In this document: positions 1-8,478 of the stretch, piece after piece
Position numbering within the stretch: the first letter of the stretch is position 1
Layout of the letters: each line of letters begins with the position of its first letter
Origin: CAYJAQ01 sp964368275
GTDB lineage: Bacteria; Bacillota_I; Bacilli_A; ML615J-28; CAG-313
Assembly (NCBI GenBank): GCA_964368275.1
Contig: CAYJAQ010000012.1
Coordinates: forward strand, 1 to 33,145
Length of the DNA: 33,145 bases
Reading direction: 5' to 3'
Made by a program: the position numbers and the translations under genes
Notes under the pieces: model-generated
The model's input: only the letters and a program-made list of their open reading frames with translations
Database searches by the model: none
Told to the model about the DNA's origin: nothing

Positions 1-56
1 TACCCGTGACTAGACTACTCTAACTAGAATAACACCATGCCCGTCACACGCAAAAT

Positions 57-79
57 AAGCGCAATAACTAATTGCGCTT
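57..79 (-). terminator. possible terminator downstream of the YitT-family gene
   Basis: A perfect 9-bp inverted repeat, aagcgcaat (57-65) and attgcgctt (71-79), has a 5-base loop. Read on the minus strand it is followed by ATTTTG, a weak U-run. It lies about 40 bases past the stop of the operon ending at 119, so it could end the metG-antiporter-YitT transcript. The weak U-run keeps confidence moderate. Confidence 0.45.
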
Positions 80-107
80 AATCAATATTAATAAAGTAAT
101 TATTCTA

Positions 108-137
108 AACAATTGTTCTCAAACAATTGTTTTTTTA
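108..137 (+). terminator. palindrome pair with T-run, possible plus-strand terminator
   Basis: Two identical 10-bp palindromes aacaattgtt (108-117 and 122-131) are separated by ctca. They can pair as a 10-bp stem followed on the plus strand by a run of Ts. This looks like an intrinsic terminator for something entering from the left on the plus strand, but no plus-strand gene end is identifiable in 1-107. The second palindrome lies inside the 3' end of the YitT-family gene. Confidence 0.4.
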
Positions 138-1117
138 ACATAGTTGCCTTTGAGATTTTCCAAGCCTGATACAGTTATAAAAGCCTTCTTATCTATTGAT
201 TCAATTAAACTTATATAATCTTGTACCTCATAGGCTGAAATAAATACTTCAAGCATTTGTTTTTCTTTCATCGTGTATCCACCAGTTACTGTGTAAATCG
301 TCATACCATGATGGAACTTAGTTAATAAAGCGTCGCGAATATCTTTAGCATATTCCGTGATAATCTCCATTTTTACTATTCGGTAGATTGTGTAAATATG
401 ATTTACTAGTAGAGTTGAGCAAATAAGCCGAATAATCGTAAATAGGGCAGTTTCAATACCAAAGAATGATGAAGTACTAATGATGATTAAGTCAACAACA
501 AATGAGTATCTTACAAATGAAATATTCTTTTGAACCATTAGGTAGTTAGCAATAACATCCATACCGCCACTTGAACCACCAGATTTTAGGCAGATTGCCG
601 ATCCAAAGCCAACAATACAACCACCTAAAATAGCGACTATTAAACGTCCACCATTATCATAAATAGGCATGCCAATTTGATGACCTGCCGTGTAGTGAAC
701 AATCTCACCAGCTGCGTCTTGTAAATATACAACACTTTCTAATGGATTAAACCCTAAATCATTACTGATAAATTGAAAAATAGCTATTAGTGTCATTTGT
801 ACACCAACTGATATTAGTGTCAATACCGCAAACTTCTTGCTGACACCGCGCCAACCAATTAAGAATAATGGTAAATTGATTACCCCGATAAGAATACTTA
901 TTAATGGTGTTATTTTGCCAAAAGCAAAGCGAGAAACTAACTGGGAAATACCTGTTACTCCACCAGCAAAAAAGCCACCAACATTTAAAAACCAAACAAC
1001 ACCAACAGAGTAGATAAAACTACCTAAGATAACCATTCCTAATGAATGCTTGGTTCGCTTATCAAAAAAAGCAGTAAAACGTTCTTTGACACTCAGTTTT
1101 TCATTTACTTGTTCCAT
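119..1117 (-). CDS. YitT family membrane protein (DUF161 + DUF2179)
   Basis: This 332-residue protein has an N-terminal block of about five to six hydrophobic segments (roughly residues 27-245) and a soluble C-terminal domain (about 255-320). The Gly/Ser-rich motif KSGGSSGGMD in the membrane part and the C-terminal segment with GMTIYTVTGGY match the YitT/YvjA/YqfU layout of DUF161 followed by DUF2179. Family members are Bacillota inner-membrane proteins of unsettled function, so none is assigned here. The ATG at 1117 follows AGAGG at a suitable distance and lies one base after the antiporter stop codon. It is therefore the last gene of the metG operon and is probably translationally coupled. 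Family assignment is firm; function is unknown. Confidence 0.88.
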   Translation of the reverse strand: MEQVNEKLSVKERFTAFFDKRTKHSLGMVILGSFIYSVGVVWFLNVGGFFAGGVTGISQLVSRFAFGKITPLISILIGVINLPLFLIGWRGVSKKFAVLTLISVGVQMTLIAIFQFISNDLGFNPLESVVYLQDAAGEIVHYTAGHQIGMPIYDNGGRLIVAILGGCIVGFGSAICLKSGGSSGGMDVIANYLMVQKNISFVRYSFVVDLIIISTSSFFGIETALFTIIRLICSTLLVNHIYTIYRIVKMEIITEYAKDIRDALLTKFHHGMTIYTVTGGYTMKEKQMLEVFISAYEVQDYISLIESIDKKAFITVSGLENLKGNYVKKTIV

Positions 1118-1118
1118 T

Positions 1119-2372
1119 TTATTCCTCTTCTATTTCATGTGGTTCAATAATAACATCCCTGTATTTTGGTCTACATACTCCAAAGTTTTTACAAAACTGA
1201 AAAATAATTGGTGGTATCAAACACGTTAAGGAGCTTGCTACTATTAAAGCATCACAAAATTCTTTTTTTAAGATCCCTGTTCGACTAGCAGCGATACTAA
1301 CAATGATAGTGCAAGTGACTACTGCCAAACTTAACACGACTGTTTTCGTATAATACCATTTGAACAAGATGAGAAAAGGTATTTTTACTGCTATTATTAT
1401 TCCAAAAATTACTAAGATTAATTTGATTTGTTCAAAACTGCGAACCATTTGTAATAGGGGAATTTGAACACCAACTAGGATATAAAACATGGGGACAAAG
1501 ATACCATATGCTACAACTTCAATTTTCTTCAAGGTGCTTTCAGATATTCGTGCAGCTTTCATTACCATTCCGGCTAAGAAAGCTCCTAAAATAAATTCTG
1601 CCCCTGAGTAGCCTGTCAAGAATGTTAACAGTAAGAGAATTAAAATACAAATGCGTAAACCGAAGTGGACAATGCCATCCATGATTTTTCGAAAATAATT
1701 AGTTGAAAAATATTTAACAATGAGAAATACCACAATCAAAAGTGCAATAACAATAAATAAAATCCAAGGTTTTTGATTATGTTCAACATCGTTAACAATT
1801 AATAGTGCAGAGATAGTAAGAATTGATAGTAGTTCGGAAATCGTTGAGTATGTATTAACAATCTTACCAATTGTGGCATTTCCTGCGTTTTGCGTTTTAA
1901 CCAGTGGAATAACGCTTGAAGCAAAAGTTCCGAAGAAGCAAATTGCTACTAAAAGAATACCTGATGCTTTATCAGCTGAGCTAATCTCATCTATAAAACA
2001 AAGTGATGCCAAAAGGCTTAATAAGAAACAACTAGCTATTAAACCAATACTAAGCCGAAAGGGATTAATATTTTTACCATCACCAGCCATCTTCTTCCTA
2101 CCCCAAACCGAAAAATCAGTGTCAAGGCCACTCAAAAATAGCATAAAGGCAATTCCAATCATGTACAAGCCATCTAGCAAGGGGCTTGTAAAAAACTCCT
2201 TTGTTGGGCCAAAACTTCCGAGCATCATACCAATTATAATTTCTACAACAAAAATGGGAATATACTTAATTTTAAATACAGCTAATATAAAGGGTACTAG
2301 TGTCCCTATTGCCATTAGTATAATAACTGGCAATAAGACATCTAAGCTTACGGTTTCTGTTAAAAAATGCAT
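1119..2372 (-). CDS. CPA2-type cation:proton antiporter, membrane domain only
   Basis: This 417-residue, very hydrophobic protein has about 12 predicted membrane segments. It resembles the Na_H_Exchanger (KefB/CPA2) fold, with conserved-looking stretches such as LFLSGLDTDF near residue 80 and GAEFILGAFLAGMV near 260. The family exchanges Na+ or K+ for H+ across the cytoplasmic membrane. No RCK/TrkA nucleotide-binding domain follows the membrane part, so it is the short form; ion specificity cannot be read from sequence. The ATG at 2372 is preceded by GGAG that overlaps the metG stop codon (9-base gap), indicating one transcript with metG and the YitT-family gene. Pairing with a tRNA synthetase looks like operon packing rather than shared function. 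Confidence 0.85.
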   Translation of the reverse strand: MHFLTETVSLDVLLPVIILMAIGTLVPFILAVFKIKYIPIFVVEIIIGMMLGSFGPTKEFFTSPLLDGLYMIGIAFMLFLSGLDTDFSVWGRKKMAGDGKNINPFRLSIGLIASCFLLSLLASLCFIDEISSADKASGILLVAICFFGTFASSVIPLVKTQNAGNATIGKIVNTYSTISELLSILTISALLIVNDVEHNQKPWILFIVIALLIVVFLIVKYFSTNYFRKIMDGIVHFGLRICILILLLLTFLTGYSGAEFILGAFLAGMVMKAARISESTLKKIEVVAYGIFVPMFYILVGVQIPLLQMVRSFEQIKLILVIFGIIIAVKIPFLILFKWYYTKTVVLSLAVVTCTIIVSIAASRTGILKKEFCDALIVASSLTCLIPPIIFQFCKNFGVCRPKYRDVIIEPHEIEEE

Positions 2373-2381
2373 AACCCACTC

Positions 2382-4322
2382 CTAGTGGATGCTGTCACCA
2401 TCATCCATCTTTTGTATTTCGATCAGTTCTAATTCTTTATCATTGCTTGCGCAAAGTAGCATACCAAAAGATTCTACTCCCCGAATTTTAATTGGTTTTA
2501 GATTAGTAACAACAATTACTTTCTTGCCAATTAAGTCAGTAGGTTGATAGTATTTGGCTATGCCTGAGACAATTTGACGTGTTTCCTTGCCAATCTTTAT
2601 TTGTGAAACAAGTAGTTTTTCCGCATTCGGATGAAGTTCGCAAGCGACTATCTTGCCGACTTTAAGGCTAATTTTGTCGAAATCGTCAATACTTATCTCA
2701 GCAATTTTTTCCTCTTCTTTTTCAGTTCCTTTATCAGCGGCAGGACGTAAACTTTCGAAATAAGCAACTTCTTCTGCCATATCTAATCTTCTAAATAACG
2801 GATCTATCTTCTCGGCTACTTTATTAGAATAGTCATAGCCATACGCTAAAGTTTTTAAGTTATCATATTCAGTTGTTAAGCCTAGTGCTAAACGAATTTT
2901 GGGAGCTGATTCAACCAAAATTGGCGCAACCATATTACCAACAATTCGTAATGTTTCAGCAAGATGATATAAGACGCTTTCTAATTCTTTAGCTTTTTTC
3001 GGATCTTTTGCCAGAGCCCAAGGCATTGTTTCATCGATGTATTTATTGGCTCGATTAATTATTGTCCATGTTTTAGTAAGCGCATTTTGAAGCATGAATG
3101 AGTCAAATTCCGTTACATATTCTAGATAATTCGTTCTAATTACTTTTTCTAAATCTTCATCAAAGGCTGTAACAATACCAGGATTTTGTGGTATTATTCC
3201 ACCATCATATTTATTAATCATTGAGATTGTTCTGCTCAATAGGTTACCAAGGTCATTTGCTAAATCACTATTAAAGCGTTCAACAAAGCGTTCTGGGGTA
3301 AATAAGCCATCATTACCTAATGGTAATTCTTTGGTTAAATAATAACGCAAAGCATCAATGCCATAGCGTTCATAGATATCGCTTGGATAAACAGTATTAC
3401 CTCTTGATTTAGACATTTTACCATCTTTCATCATTATCCAACCATGAACAAGAAGTTTAAAATTAATTGGTAGTTTAAGGGCCATCAACATAATCGGCCA
3501 GTACACTGCGTGGAAACGCAAGATGTCTTTTCCAATTACATGATAAATTTTATCATTGTTAACCCAGTAATCTTGATATTTTGAATCATCACTGCTGCCA
3601 TAACCAAGGGCTGTAATGTAGTTGCATAGTGCATCTATCCAAACATAAATGACATGACGCGGATTAGATTTTACTTTAATTCCCCAGTCATATGATGTGC
3701 GACTTACGCAAAGATCTTCTAAACCTGATTGTATAAATGAGACAACTTCATTGCGACGTGTAACGGGTTGAATAAAATCAGGGTTATCATCAATGAATTT
3801 CAATAATTGTTTTTCATATTTTTTAAGGCGTAAGAAATAACTTTCTTCCGCTACTAAACGTGTTGGTTTACCACAATCAGGGCAAGTATTATTTTCACCT
3901 AGTTGTGTTTTGGTAAAGAATGCTTCGCATGATACACAATAATCACCTTGATAAGTTCCTAAATAAATATCGTCACTCGCAAGCATTTGTTCAAATAATT
4001 CCTCAACTACTTTTTCATGTCGCTCTTCTGAAGTGCGAATGAAGTCATCATAAGAAACATGGAGATTTTGCCAAAGTTTCTTAGTTTCTAATGCAATATT
4101 ATCAACAAAGGCCCTAGGAGCAATATTATTTTTTTCAGCTGCTTCTTGGATCTTTTGACCATGCTCGTCCATACCAGTTAGATAAAGCACATCTTTTCCC
4201 ATCATTCTTTCGAAGCGAGCAAAAACGTCACAAGCTACTGTTGTATAAGCATTACCAATATGAACGCGACCACTAGCATAATAGATTGGGGTAGTCACGT
4301 AGCACTTATTATTATTTTTCAT
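2382..4322 (-). CDS. metG: methionyl-tRNA synthetase with C-terminal tRNA-binding domain
   Basis: This class Ia synthetase charges tRNA-Met in the cytoplasm. The 646 residues show the HIGH-type motif HIGN at 21-24, a zinc knuckle with Cys pairs at 129/132 and 147/150, and KMSKS at 302-306. The alpha-helical anticodon-binding domain spans roughly 350-500. A Trbp111/EMAPII-like tRNA-binding domain occupies about 545-646 (DFDKISLKVGKI, then LKPIKIRGVES), which in this family also promotes dimerisation. Length is usual for the Bacillota long form. The ATG at 4322 has GGAG about 8 bases upstream. It heads the three-gene operon with the antiporter and YitT-family genes and is served by a promoter in the 98-base gap after mtnN. 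No T-box leader is seen. Confidence 0.97.
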   Translation of the reverse strand: MKNNNKCYVTTPIYYASGRVHIGNAYTTVACDVFARFERMMGKDVLYLTGMDEHGQKIQEAAEKNNIAPRAFVDNIALETKKLWQNLHVSYDDFIRTSEERHEKVVEELFEQMLASDDIYLGTYQGDYCVSCEAFFTKTQLGENNTCPDCGKPTRLVAEESYFLRLKKYEKQLLKFIDDNPDFIQPVTRRNEVVSFIQSGLEDLCVSRTSYDWGIKVKSNPRHVIYVWIDALCNYITALGYGSSDDSKYQDYWVNNDKIYHVIGKDILRFHAVYWPIMLMALKLPINFKLLVHGWIMMKDGKMSKSRGNTVYPSDIYERYGIDALRYYLTKELPLGNDGLFTPERFVERFNSDLANDLGNLLSRTISMINKYDGGIIPQNPGIVTAFDEDLEKVIRTNYLEYVTEFDSFMLQNALTKTWTIINRANKYIDETMPWALAKDPKKAKELESVLYHLAETLRIVGNMVAPILVESAPKIRLALGLTTEYDNLKTLAYGYDYSNKVAEKIDPLFRRLDMAEEVAYFESLRPAADKGTEKEEEKIAEISIDDFDKISLKVGKIVACELHPNAEKLLVSQIKIGKETRQIVSGIAKYYQPTDLIGKKVIVVTNLKPIKIRGVESFGMLLCASNDKELELIEIQKMDDGDSIH

Positions 4323-4360
4323 AATTTTCTCCTGTCCTTAGTTTGTTTTCTTATTGACAT

Positions 4361-4366
4361 ATTATA
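4361..4366 (-). promoter_or_regulatory. -10 element of metG operon
   Basis: TATAAT on the minus strand lies about 40 bases upstream of the metG start. The -35 region is poor (TTTTCT at 17-base spacing), so only the -10 is well supported. Confidence 0.5.
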
Positions 4367-4404
4367 CTATACAATTGTTGAAAAGAAAAGCATTTTGTTA
4401 AAGC

Positions 4405-4435
4405 AAAAAAAGAAAAGCATCTAAATAGATGCTTT
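4405..4435 (-). terminator. intrinsic terminator of greA-mtnN
   Basis: The inverted repeat aaagcatct (4414-4422) / agatgcttt (4427-4435) has a 4-base loop and is followed on the minus strand by TCTTTTTTT. It is a strong rho-independent terminator. The stem contains the mtnN stop codon (TAG at 4421-4423), so the hairpin starts inside the coding sequence. Confidence 0.85.
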
Positions 4436-5140
4436 AGTTTGGTATTCAGTAACTATTTCCATCACAATAAGTGAAGCATTGCGAGCTGCCTCTTCAGCAA
4501 AGTCGCAATAAGATGTTATTTGATTTGCAGCTCCAATAACATCCGAAATAGACCGAACGGTAACATATGGCACTTTATTTACATAACAAACTTGACCAAC
4601 AGCGGCGGATTCCATATCAACAGCCATTGGTTCTTGATCGAATCGGCTCTTGATAATGTTTGTTAGTATATCGCGGTCACCAGCAAATGTGTCGGCACTC
4701 ATCAAGATTCCTTGATAAATGGCAAACCCCGGCAATTTAACTCGTTTTGCGATATTTAATGCTTCAGTTGAGGCATCGAAATAAAGTGGCAATCCCTGAA
4801 TAGCACCGTATTCATGTTTTTCGGAAGTGTCGGCGGTCATATCCACGTCATAATAACATGTCTTAGTACCAACAACAACATCGAGCGGTTTGAGGTCTTT
4901 ATTGTAACCACCAGCTACACCACAACTAATGACTAAACTTGGTTTCAAGTATTTGATCATTAGTGCTGTGCTAACGCCAGCAGCGACTTTTCCCAAACCG
5001 GTTAAACACACGGCGACATCATGATTTTCCATTTTTCCCTTGTAAATGATTTTATCCAATATTTTCGTTTTCCGGACACCGCTTAATAAAGAAACAACTT
5101 TATTGAGCTCTTTGTCCATAGCACAAAGTATCACAAACAT
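4421..5140 (-). CDS. mtnN: 5'-methylthioadenosine/S-adenosylhomocysteine nucleosidase
   Basis: This enzyme hydrolyses the glycosidic bond of MTA and SAH, recycling by-products of SAM use. From the ATG at 5140 it has 239 residues, close to the usual 230-240. The N-terminus MFVILCAMDKEL carries the catalytic-type Glu at 11. AVDMESAAVGQVC (Glu177) and SISDVIG (Asp200) supply the ribose-binding Glu and the catalytic Asp of the family. A longer reading from a GTG at 5167 adds MPKKSKQSN but overlaps greA by 26 bases and does not match the family N-terminus. The ATG sits one base after the greA stop (TAAcATG), so translation is probably coupled, as no strong ribosome site is visible. It neighbours the trmR-trhP genes, whose methyltransferase makes SAH. 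Confidence 0.93.
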   Translation of the reverse strand: MFVILCAMDKELNKVVSLLSGVRKTKILDKIIYKGKMENHDVAVCLTGLGKVAAGVSTALMIKYLKPSLVISCGVAGGYNKDLKPLDVVVGTKTCYYDVDMTADTSEKHEYGAIQGLPLYFDASTEALNIAKRVKLPGFAIYQGILMSADTFAGDRDILTNIIKSRFDQEPMAVDMESAAVGQVCYVNKVPYVTVRSISDVIGAANQITSYCDFAEEAARNASLIVMEIVTEYQTKASI

Positions 5141-5141
5141 G

Positions 5142-5633
5142 TTACTTTGCTTTGATTTCTTTGGCACTTATTTCTAAAATACGCACCCAGAACTCTTCAC
5201 CATTTTCCGGTTTAACATAAACCTTATCGCCAACGCCATGATTAATGATGGCTTGACCAAGTGGTGATTCGTTGGAAATCAATTGACGCAGTGGATCTGC
5301 TTCAAGTGTACCAACAATTTTGTATATTTGGATTGGTTCATCCTCGTCTTCTAAATCTAAGAATTCGATTTTAACCCATTTACCTAAGTTATTTGCTTCA
5401 TCTCCAATAAGATCATAATTCTTTAAGATCTTCTCGAGAACACTAATGCGTGAGGCGATTTGTGCTTGTTGATCACGAGCTGTGTCGTAATCAGCATTTT
5501 CAGATAAGTCACCTTGAGCACGTGCTTCTTGTAAAGCAATGATGTTTTTAACACGATCGACATTTTTTAATTGATTTAACTCATCTTGATAGGCTTTTAA
5601 GCCTTCGGCTGTCAATGTATATTTTTGATTCAC
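5142..5633 (-). CDS. greA: transcription elongation factor GreA (GTG start)
   Basis: GreA enters the RNA polymerase secondary channel and stimulates cleavage of backtracked RNA. The product shows the N-terminal coiled coil with the GDLSENADYDTARD tip, carrying the acidic residues of the family, then the FKBP-like C-terminal domain containing SPLGQAIINHGVGD. I chose the GTG at 5633 (163 residues; the family is about 158). It follows AAAGGG at 9 bases, and the next residues, NQKYTLTAEGLKAY, match the normal GreA start. An ATG at 5675 would add 14 unrelated residues and lies only about 14 bases from the -10 box. It is co-transcribed with mtnN. Confidence 0.94.
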   Translation of the reverse strand: MNQKYTLTAEGLKAYQDELNQLKNVDRVKNIIALQEARAQGDLSENADYDTARDQQAQIASRISVLEKILKNYDLIGDEANNLGKWVKIEFLDLEDEDEPIQIYKIVGTLEADPLRQLISNESPLGQAIINHGVGDKVYVKPENGEEFWVRILEISAKEIKAK

Positions 5634-5689
5634 AATAAAAATCCCTTTCTGGAGATTGTCCAAAACATATCTCATTATTGATTGTTACA

Positions 5690-5718
5690 ATTATACCAAA
5701 TTAATTTAAAAAAAGCAA
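5690..5718 (-). promoter_or_regulatory. promoter of greA-mtnN
   Basis: On the minus strand TTGCTT is separated by exactly 17 bases from TATAAT (5690-5695). It sits immediately upstream of greA and supports the GTG start at 5633 rather than the ATG at 5675. Confidence 0.8.
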
Positions 5719-5722
5719 GAGT

Positions 5723-6925
5723 TTAGGTATTAACTTTTCGCATTATGTCATTTTTTTGTAATGTAAACGGTACCAAGAGCAATATTTTTTGGAGTGGGTG
5801 ACGGGCTGCATCAAGCTTTTCACCGGTTTCAGCGTCCAAAATATCACCAATTTGGTAGGTTACATTGTTTAAATGTGGGCCAAAGAACTCAACTTTTTCA
5901 TTTGGTTCAAAGTAGTTACGTTGTTCTATTATGGCCTCATGCGTTGTTTCATTATAGTCTAAAACAATGCCTAAATACTCTTTGGTTGGGCGTTCATCAC
6001 GGTTATCATATAATTGACCAGCATCAGAAGGAATACCTTCATAAAAGCCACTACCAGTATTACGATTTTCAGCCTTACTAATTTCTTTTTCCACAAAAGC
6101 AATTTCTTCAGAAGTTACATAATCCTTTTCATAATAAGCGTCTATCAATAACCGATAGCTGCGCACAACGGTCGCTAAATAATAAGTTGACTTCATCCGC
6201 CCTTCGATTTTCAATGAACTAATTCCTAACTTTAAAAGTTCTGGTACATAGCGTACTGCCATTAAGTCTTTTGAACCAATGTTAAAAAAGCCGGGAAGAG
6301 CGGTATTTTCGTGATATAGTGTGTAATTCCAGCGACATGAATGAGCACAACCACCACGGTTAGCATCACGTCCTGTCATATGATTGCTGAGGACACAACG
6401 ACCAGAATAACTTGAACACATTCCACCATGGATAAAGACTTCTAAATCTATATTAGTATGTGCTTTTAGTTCCTGCATTTCTTTTAAGGTCACTTCACGG
6501 GCTAATACAATGCGCTTTAATCCACACTTTTCATAATATGCACACGCAGCACTGTTAGTAACAGAAATCTGAGTACTCAAATGTACTTCCATGGTAGGTG
6601 CAACTAATTTAGCACGGCTAATAATATATGGGCTCGATACGATAATTGCATCAACATTTCGTTCCTTTAAAGCAATTAAGTATTCATCAACACCTTCCAT
6701 ATCACTTTCATGGGGAATAATATTCATCGTCACATATACTTTTTTGTTTAAGCTATGTGCAAAGGATGTTAATTCATCAATATCAGCAAGTGAAAAGTTT
6801 GATGCTCGTGCTCTTAGGCTAAATTGTTTACCACCAACGTATACAGCATCAGCTCCATACAATAGCGCAATTTGGGCTTTTTCTAAATTGCCAGCTGGTG
6901 CTAATAATTCTACTTTATTCATCAT
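5723..6925 (-). CDS. trhP2: U32 family tRNA hydroxylation protein TrhP2 (YrrO-like)
   Basis: This U32-family protein is the partner of YrrN in making 5-hydroxyuridine at the wobble position of tRNA (TrhP in E. coli, YrrN/YrrO in B. subtilis). It contains LLAPAGN near the N-terminus and the U32 signature EVFIHGGMCSSYSGRC (162-177). Cys170, Cys177, Cys193 and Cys197 form a four-cysteine set of the kind that binds a [4Fe-4S] cluster in U32 proteins. The C-terminal segment (about 300-390) looks like the small beta-barrel of this family. I chose the ATG at 6925 (400 residues), which has AAAGGTGG 8 bases upstream; a GTG at 6937 is too close to that site. It overlaps the yrrN end by 11 bases and closes the trmR-trhP operon. 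It is unlikely to be a true peptidase, despite the older family name. Confidence 0.9.
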   Translation of the reverse strand: MMNKVELLAPAGNLEKAQIALLYGADAVYVGGKQFSLRARASNFSLADIDELTSFAHSLNKKVYVTMNIIPHESDMEGVDEYLIALKERNVDAIIVSSPYIISRAKLVAPTMEVHLSTQISVTNSAACAYYEKCGLKRIVLAREVTLKEMQELKAHTNIDLEVFIHGGMCSSYSGRCVLSNHMTGRDANRGGCAHSCRWNYTLYHENTALPGFFNIGSKDLMAVRYVPELLKLGISSLKIEGRMKSTYYLATVVRSYRLLIDAYYEKDYVTSEEIAFVEKEISKAENRNTGSGFYEGIPSDAGQLYDNRDERPTKEYLGIVLDYNETTHEAIIEQRNYFEPNEKVEFFGPHLNNVTYQIGDILDAETGEKLDAARHPLQKILLLVPFTLQKNDIMRKVNT

Positions 6926-7796
6926 TTGCTTCGCCACCTTTCACTAAGATACTTTTCTTATATAAAAGGCCTTTTGTTAAGGATATACCATTTTTTTGCC
7001 AAGTCTTGACAATTTCTGCCGGTGCATCACCTCTAAGGGCTTCAAGGTAGCCAATAACAATCATTTTCGTATCATTGCTATCGAGAAATAGGGTGTTTAT
7101 TAATAAGTACTCATCAAATGGAAGTTTATTAAGTTCTTCAAGTAGATAGTAAAAGCCTTCTAAATAAAAATGGGTACCATTTTCATCTTCGACTAGGTTA
7201 TGATAATCACTGCGCAATTCTTCGACTACTTGATAGTTATCATGGGGATTTAAATCTAAGCCACGATATTTGAAGTAATTAGATAATAGGGGTCGACGCG
7301 AATGAAAAATTGCAAATTTTCCAAAAGCATTAATGACTAATGGTTGGTCAACTTTTTCACAGATACTAATAATATCAGTAAAATTAATATATGGAGAAAC
7401 GACTGCCATTTTATTATCAGAAAGAACCATTTCTATATCTAAACTATTTGTTAAATAGGTAGGTGCGTAATATATTAAGTTATCATAGCACAGTTTATTC
7501 AAAATAGTTTTAACAGCGAAATCAGTATACATTATATAATCAGGTAAAAGTGTTAAAATAGCAGCTAAGTTTTTTTCAAGATCAGTTAATTCAAATTCTG
7601 AAAAAATCCGGCAGGCATTAATGATTACTTGTTGACCTTGTTTGTGAATTATTTTAATAATATCTTTTAACTCACGTATGTCATATATATGACTAGGTCG
7701 TAGACTAAGCCCATCTGCGCCAATAAGATAAGCAGCAATTTCGCTTTTATCATGATTAAGTAGTTCAAGACTATTTAGTTCTACTATTAGTTTCAT
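6915..7796 (-). CDS. trhP1: U32 family protein TrhP1 (YrrN-like)
   Basis: This 293-residue U32-family protein is shorter than its downstream partner. It keeps a degenerate form of the U32 signature (FGKFAIFHSRRPLLSNYF) without the cysteine set. That pattern, and its place between yrrM and yrrO homologues, fits YrrN of B. subtilis, which acts with YrrO in prephenate-dependent tRNA U34 hydroxylation. The ATG at 7796 overlaps the TGA stop of the methyltransferase (ATGA), so the two are translationally coupled. Naming rests mainly on gene order and the signature remnant. How labour is divided between the cysteine-lacking and cysteine-bearing subunits cannot be read from sequence. Confidence 0.82.
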   Translation of the reverse strand: MKLIVELNSLELLNHDKSEIAAYLIGADGLSLRPSHIYDIRELKDIIKIIHKQGQQVIINACRIFSEFELTDLEKNLAAILTLLPDYIMYTDFAVKTILNKLCYDNLIYYAPTYLTNSLDIEMVLSDNKMAVVSPYINFTDIISICEKVDQPLVINAFGKFAIFHSRRPLLSNYFKYRGLDLNPHDNYQVVEELRSDYHNLVEDENGTHFYLEGFYYLLEELNKLPFDEYLLINTLFLDSNDTKMIVIGYLEALRGDAPAEIVKTWQKNGISLTKGLLYKKSILVKGGEANDE

Positions 7797-8407
7797 TTCT
7801 TCACACTTACGGCTAAGCCATCACCTATTGCAAAAAAGGTAGTATCGTAATCTTGATTGTTCTTTAGCCATTCATTGTAATTATTAATCTTGCGAACCAT
7901 GTTACGGACGTTCTTCGATAGTTCTTCTTCAGTATCAACACAACCATGGAAAATAATATTATCGGTAATAATTATTCCCCCTTTTCTAACAAGGGGCGAA
8001 TAACGTTCAAAAAACTTCTGATATTGCGCTTTCGCAGCATCTATAAATAATAAGTCATACTCAGAAGAAAACTCGTCAATAGCTATTTCTAAAGCATTAC
8101 CTTCGTGAATAACAATCTGCTTAGAAAAACCATATTCATTAATATTATTTTGTGCAAGGGCTATCATCTCACGATTTCGTTCAATGGTATCTACTATTAT
8201 CTTTTGATCAACACTCGCAAAGTGAATGGCCGAATAAGCTATTGCGGTGCCAACTTCTAATATGCGTTTCACCTTTTGCAAGTTTATTATCATTTCAATA
8301 AAAAGAAGGGAATCACTCATGATGATTGGAATACTATTAAGACTAGCGTATTCTTTCATTTTTGGGAATGATTCCTCTTTATTTAAACTTAATATATAAT
8401 CATTCAT
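7793..8407 (-). CDS. trmR: SAM-dependent O-methyltransferase TrmR (YrrM-like)
   Basis: This class I methyltransferase of the Methyltransf_3/COMT-like family most likely converts 5-hydroxyuridine-34 to 5-methoxyuridine in tRNA, as YrrM/TrmR does in B. subtilis. The SAM-binding motif ILEVGTAIAYSAIHFA lies near residue 55, the metal-site type motif LLFIDAAKAQY near 120 and GGIIITDNIIFHG near 145. I use the ATG at 8407 (204 residues), spaced correctly from AGGCGGTG; a GTG at 8416 overlaps that site. It is the first gene of the operon and has a good promoter upstream. General O-methyltransferase identity is certain. The tRNA substrate is inferred from the two U32 neighbours. Confidence 0.88.
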   Translation of the reverse strand: MNDYILSLNKEESFPKMKEYASLNSIPIIMSDSLLFIEMIINLQKVKRILEVGTAIAYSAIHFASVDQKIIVDTIERNREMIALAQNNINEYGFSKQIVIHEGNALEIAIDEFSSEYDLLFIDAAKAQYQKFFERYSPLVRKGGIIITDNIIFHGCVDTEEELSKNVRNMVRKINNYNEWLKNNQDYDTTFFAIGDGLAVSVKK

Positions 8408-8438
8408 ATCACTCACCGCCTATATTTTGGGTAATTAT

Positions 8439-8467
8439 ATTATACACTATCTCACCCGTTTTGGCAA
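8439..8467 (-). promoter_or_regulatory. promoter of trmR-trhP operon
   Basis: TTGCCA (8462-8467) and TATAAT (8439-8444) on the minus strand are 17 bases apart, about 30 bases upstream of the trmR start. This is a clear housekeeping-sigma promoter. Confidence 0.8.
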
Positions 8468-8478
8468 GTAAGTACATT

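Noticed and set aside
30..52. accatgcccgtcacac resembles the 3' minor domain of 16S rRNA (gcccgtcacac)
   Set aside because: Flanking bases do not continue as 16S rRNA on either side, and a hairpin and gene follow at once. The match is short and probably chance.
1873..2385. Long plus-strand open frame opposite the antiporter gene
   Set aside because: It lies wholly within a strong family match on the other strand, has no ribosome site, and its composition mirrors the antisense of a membrane protein.
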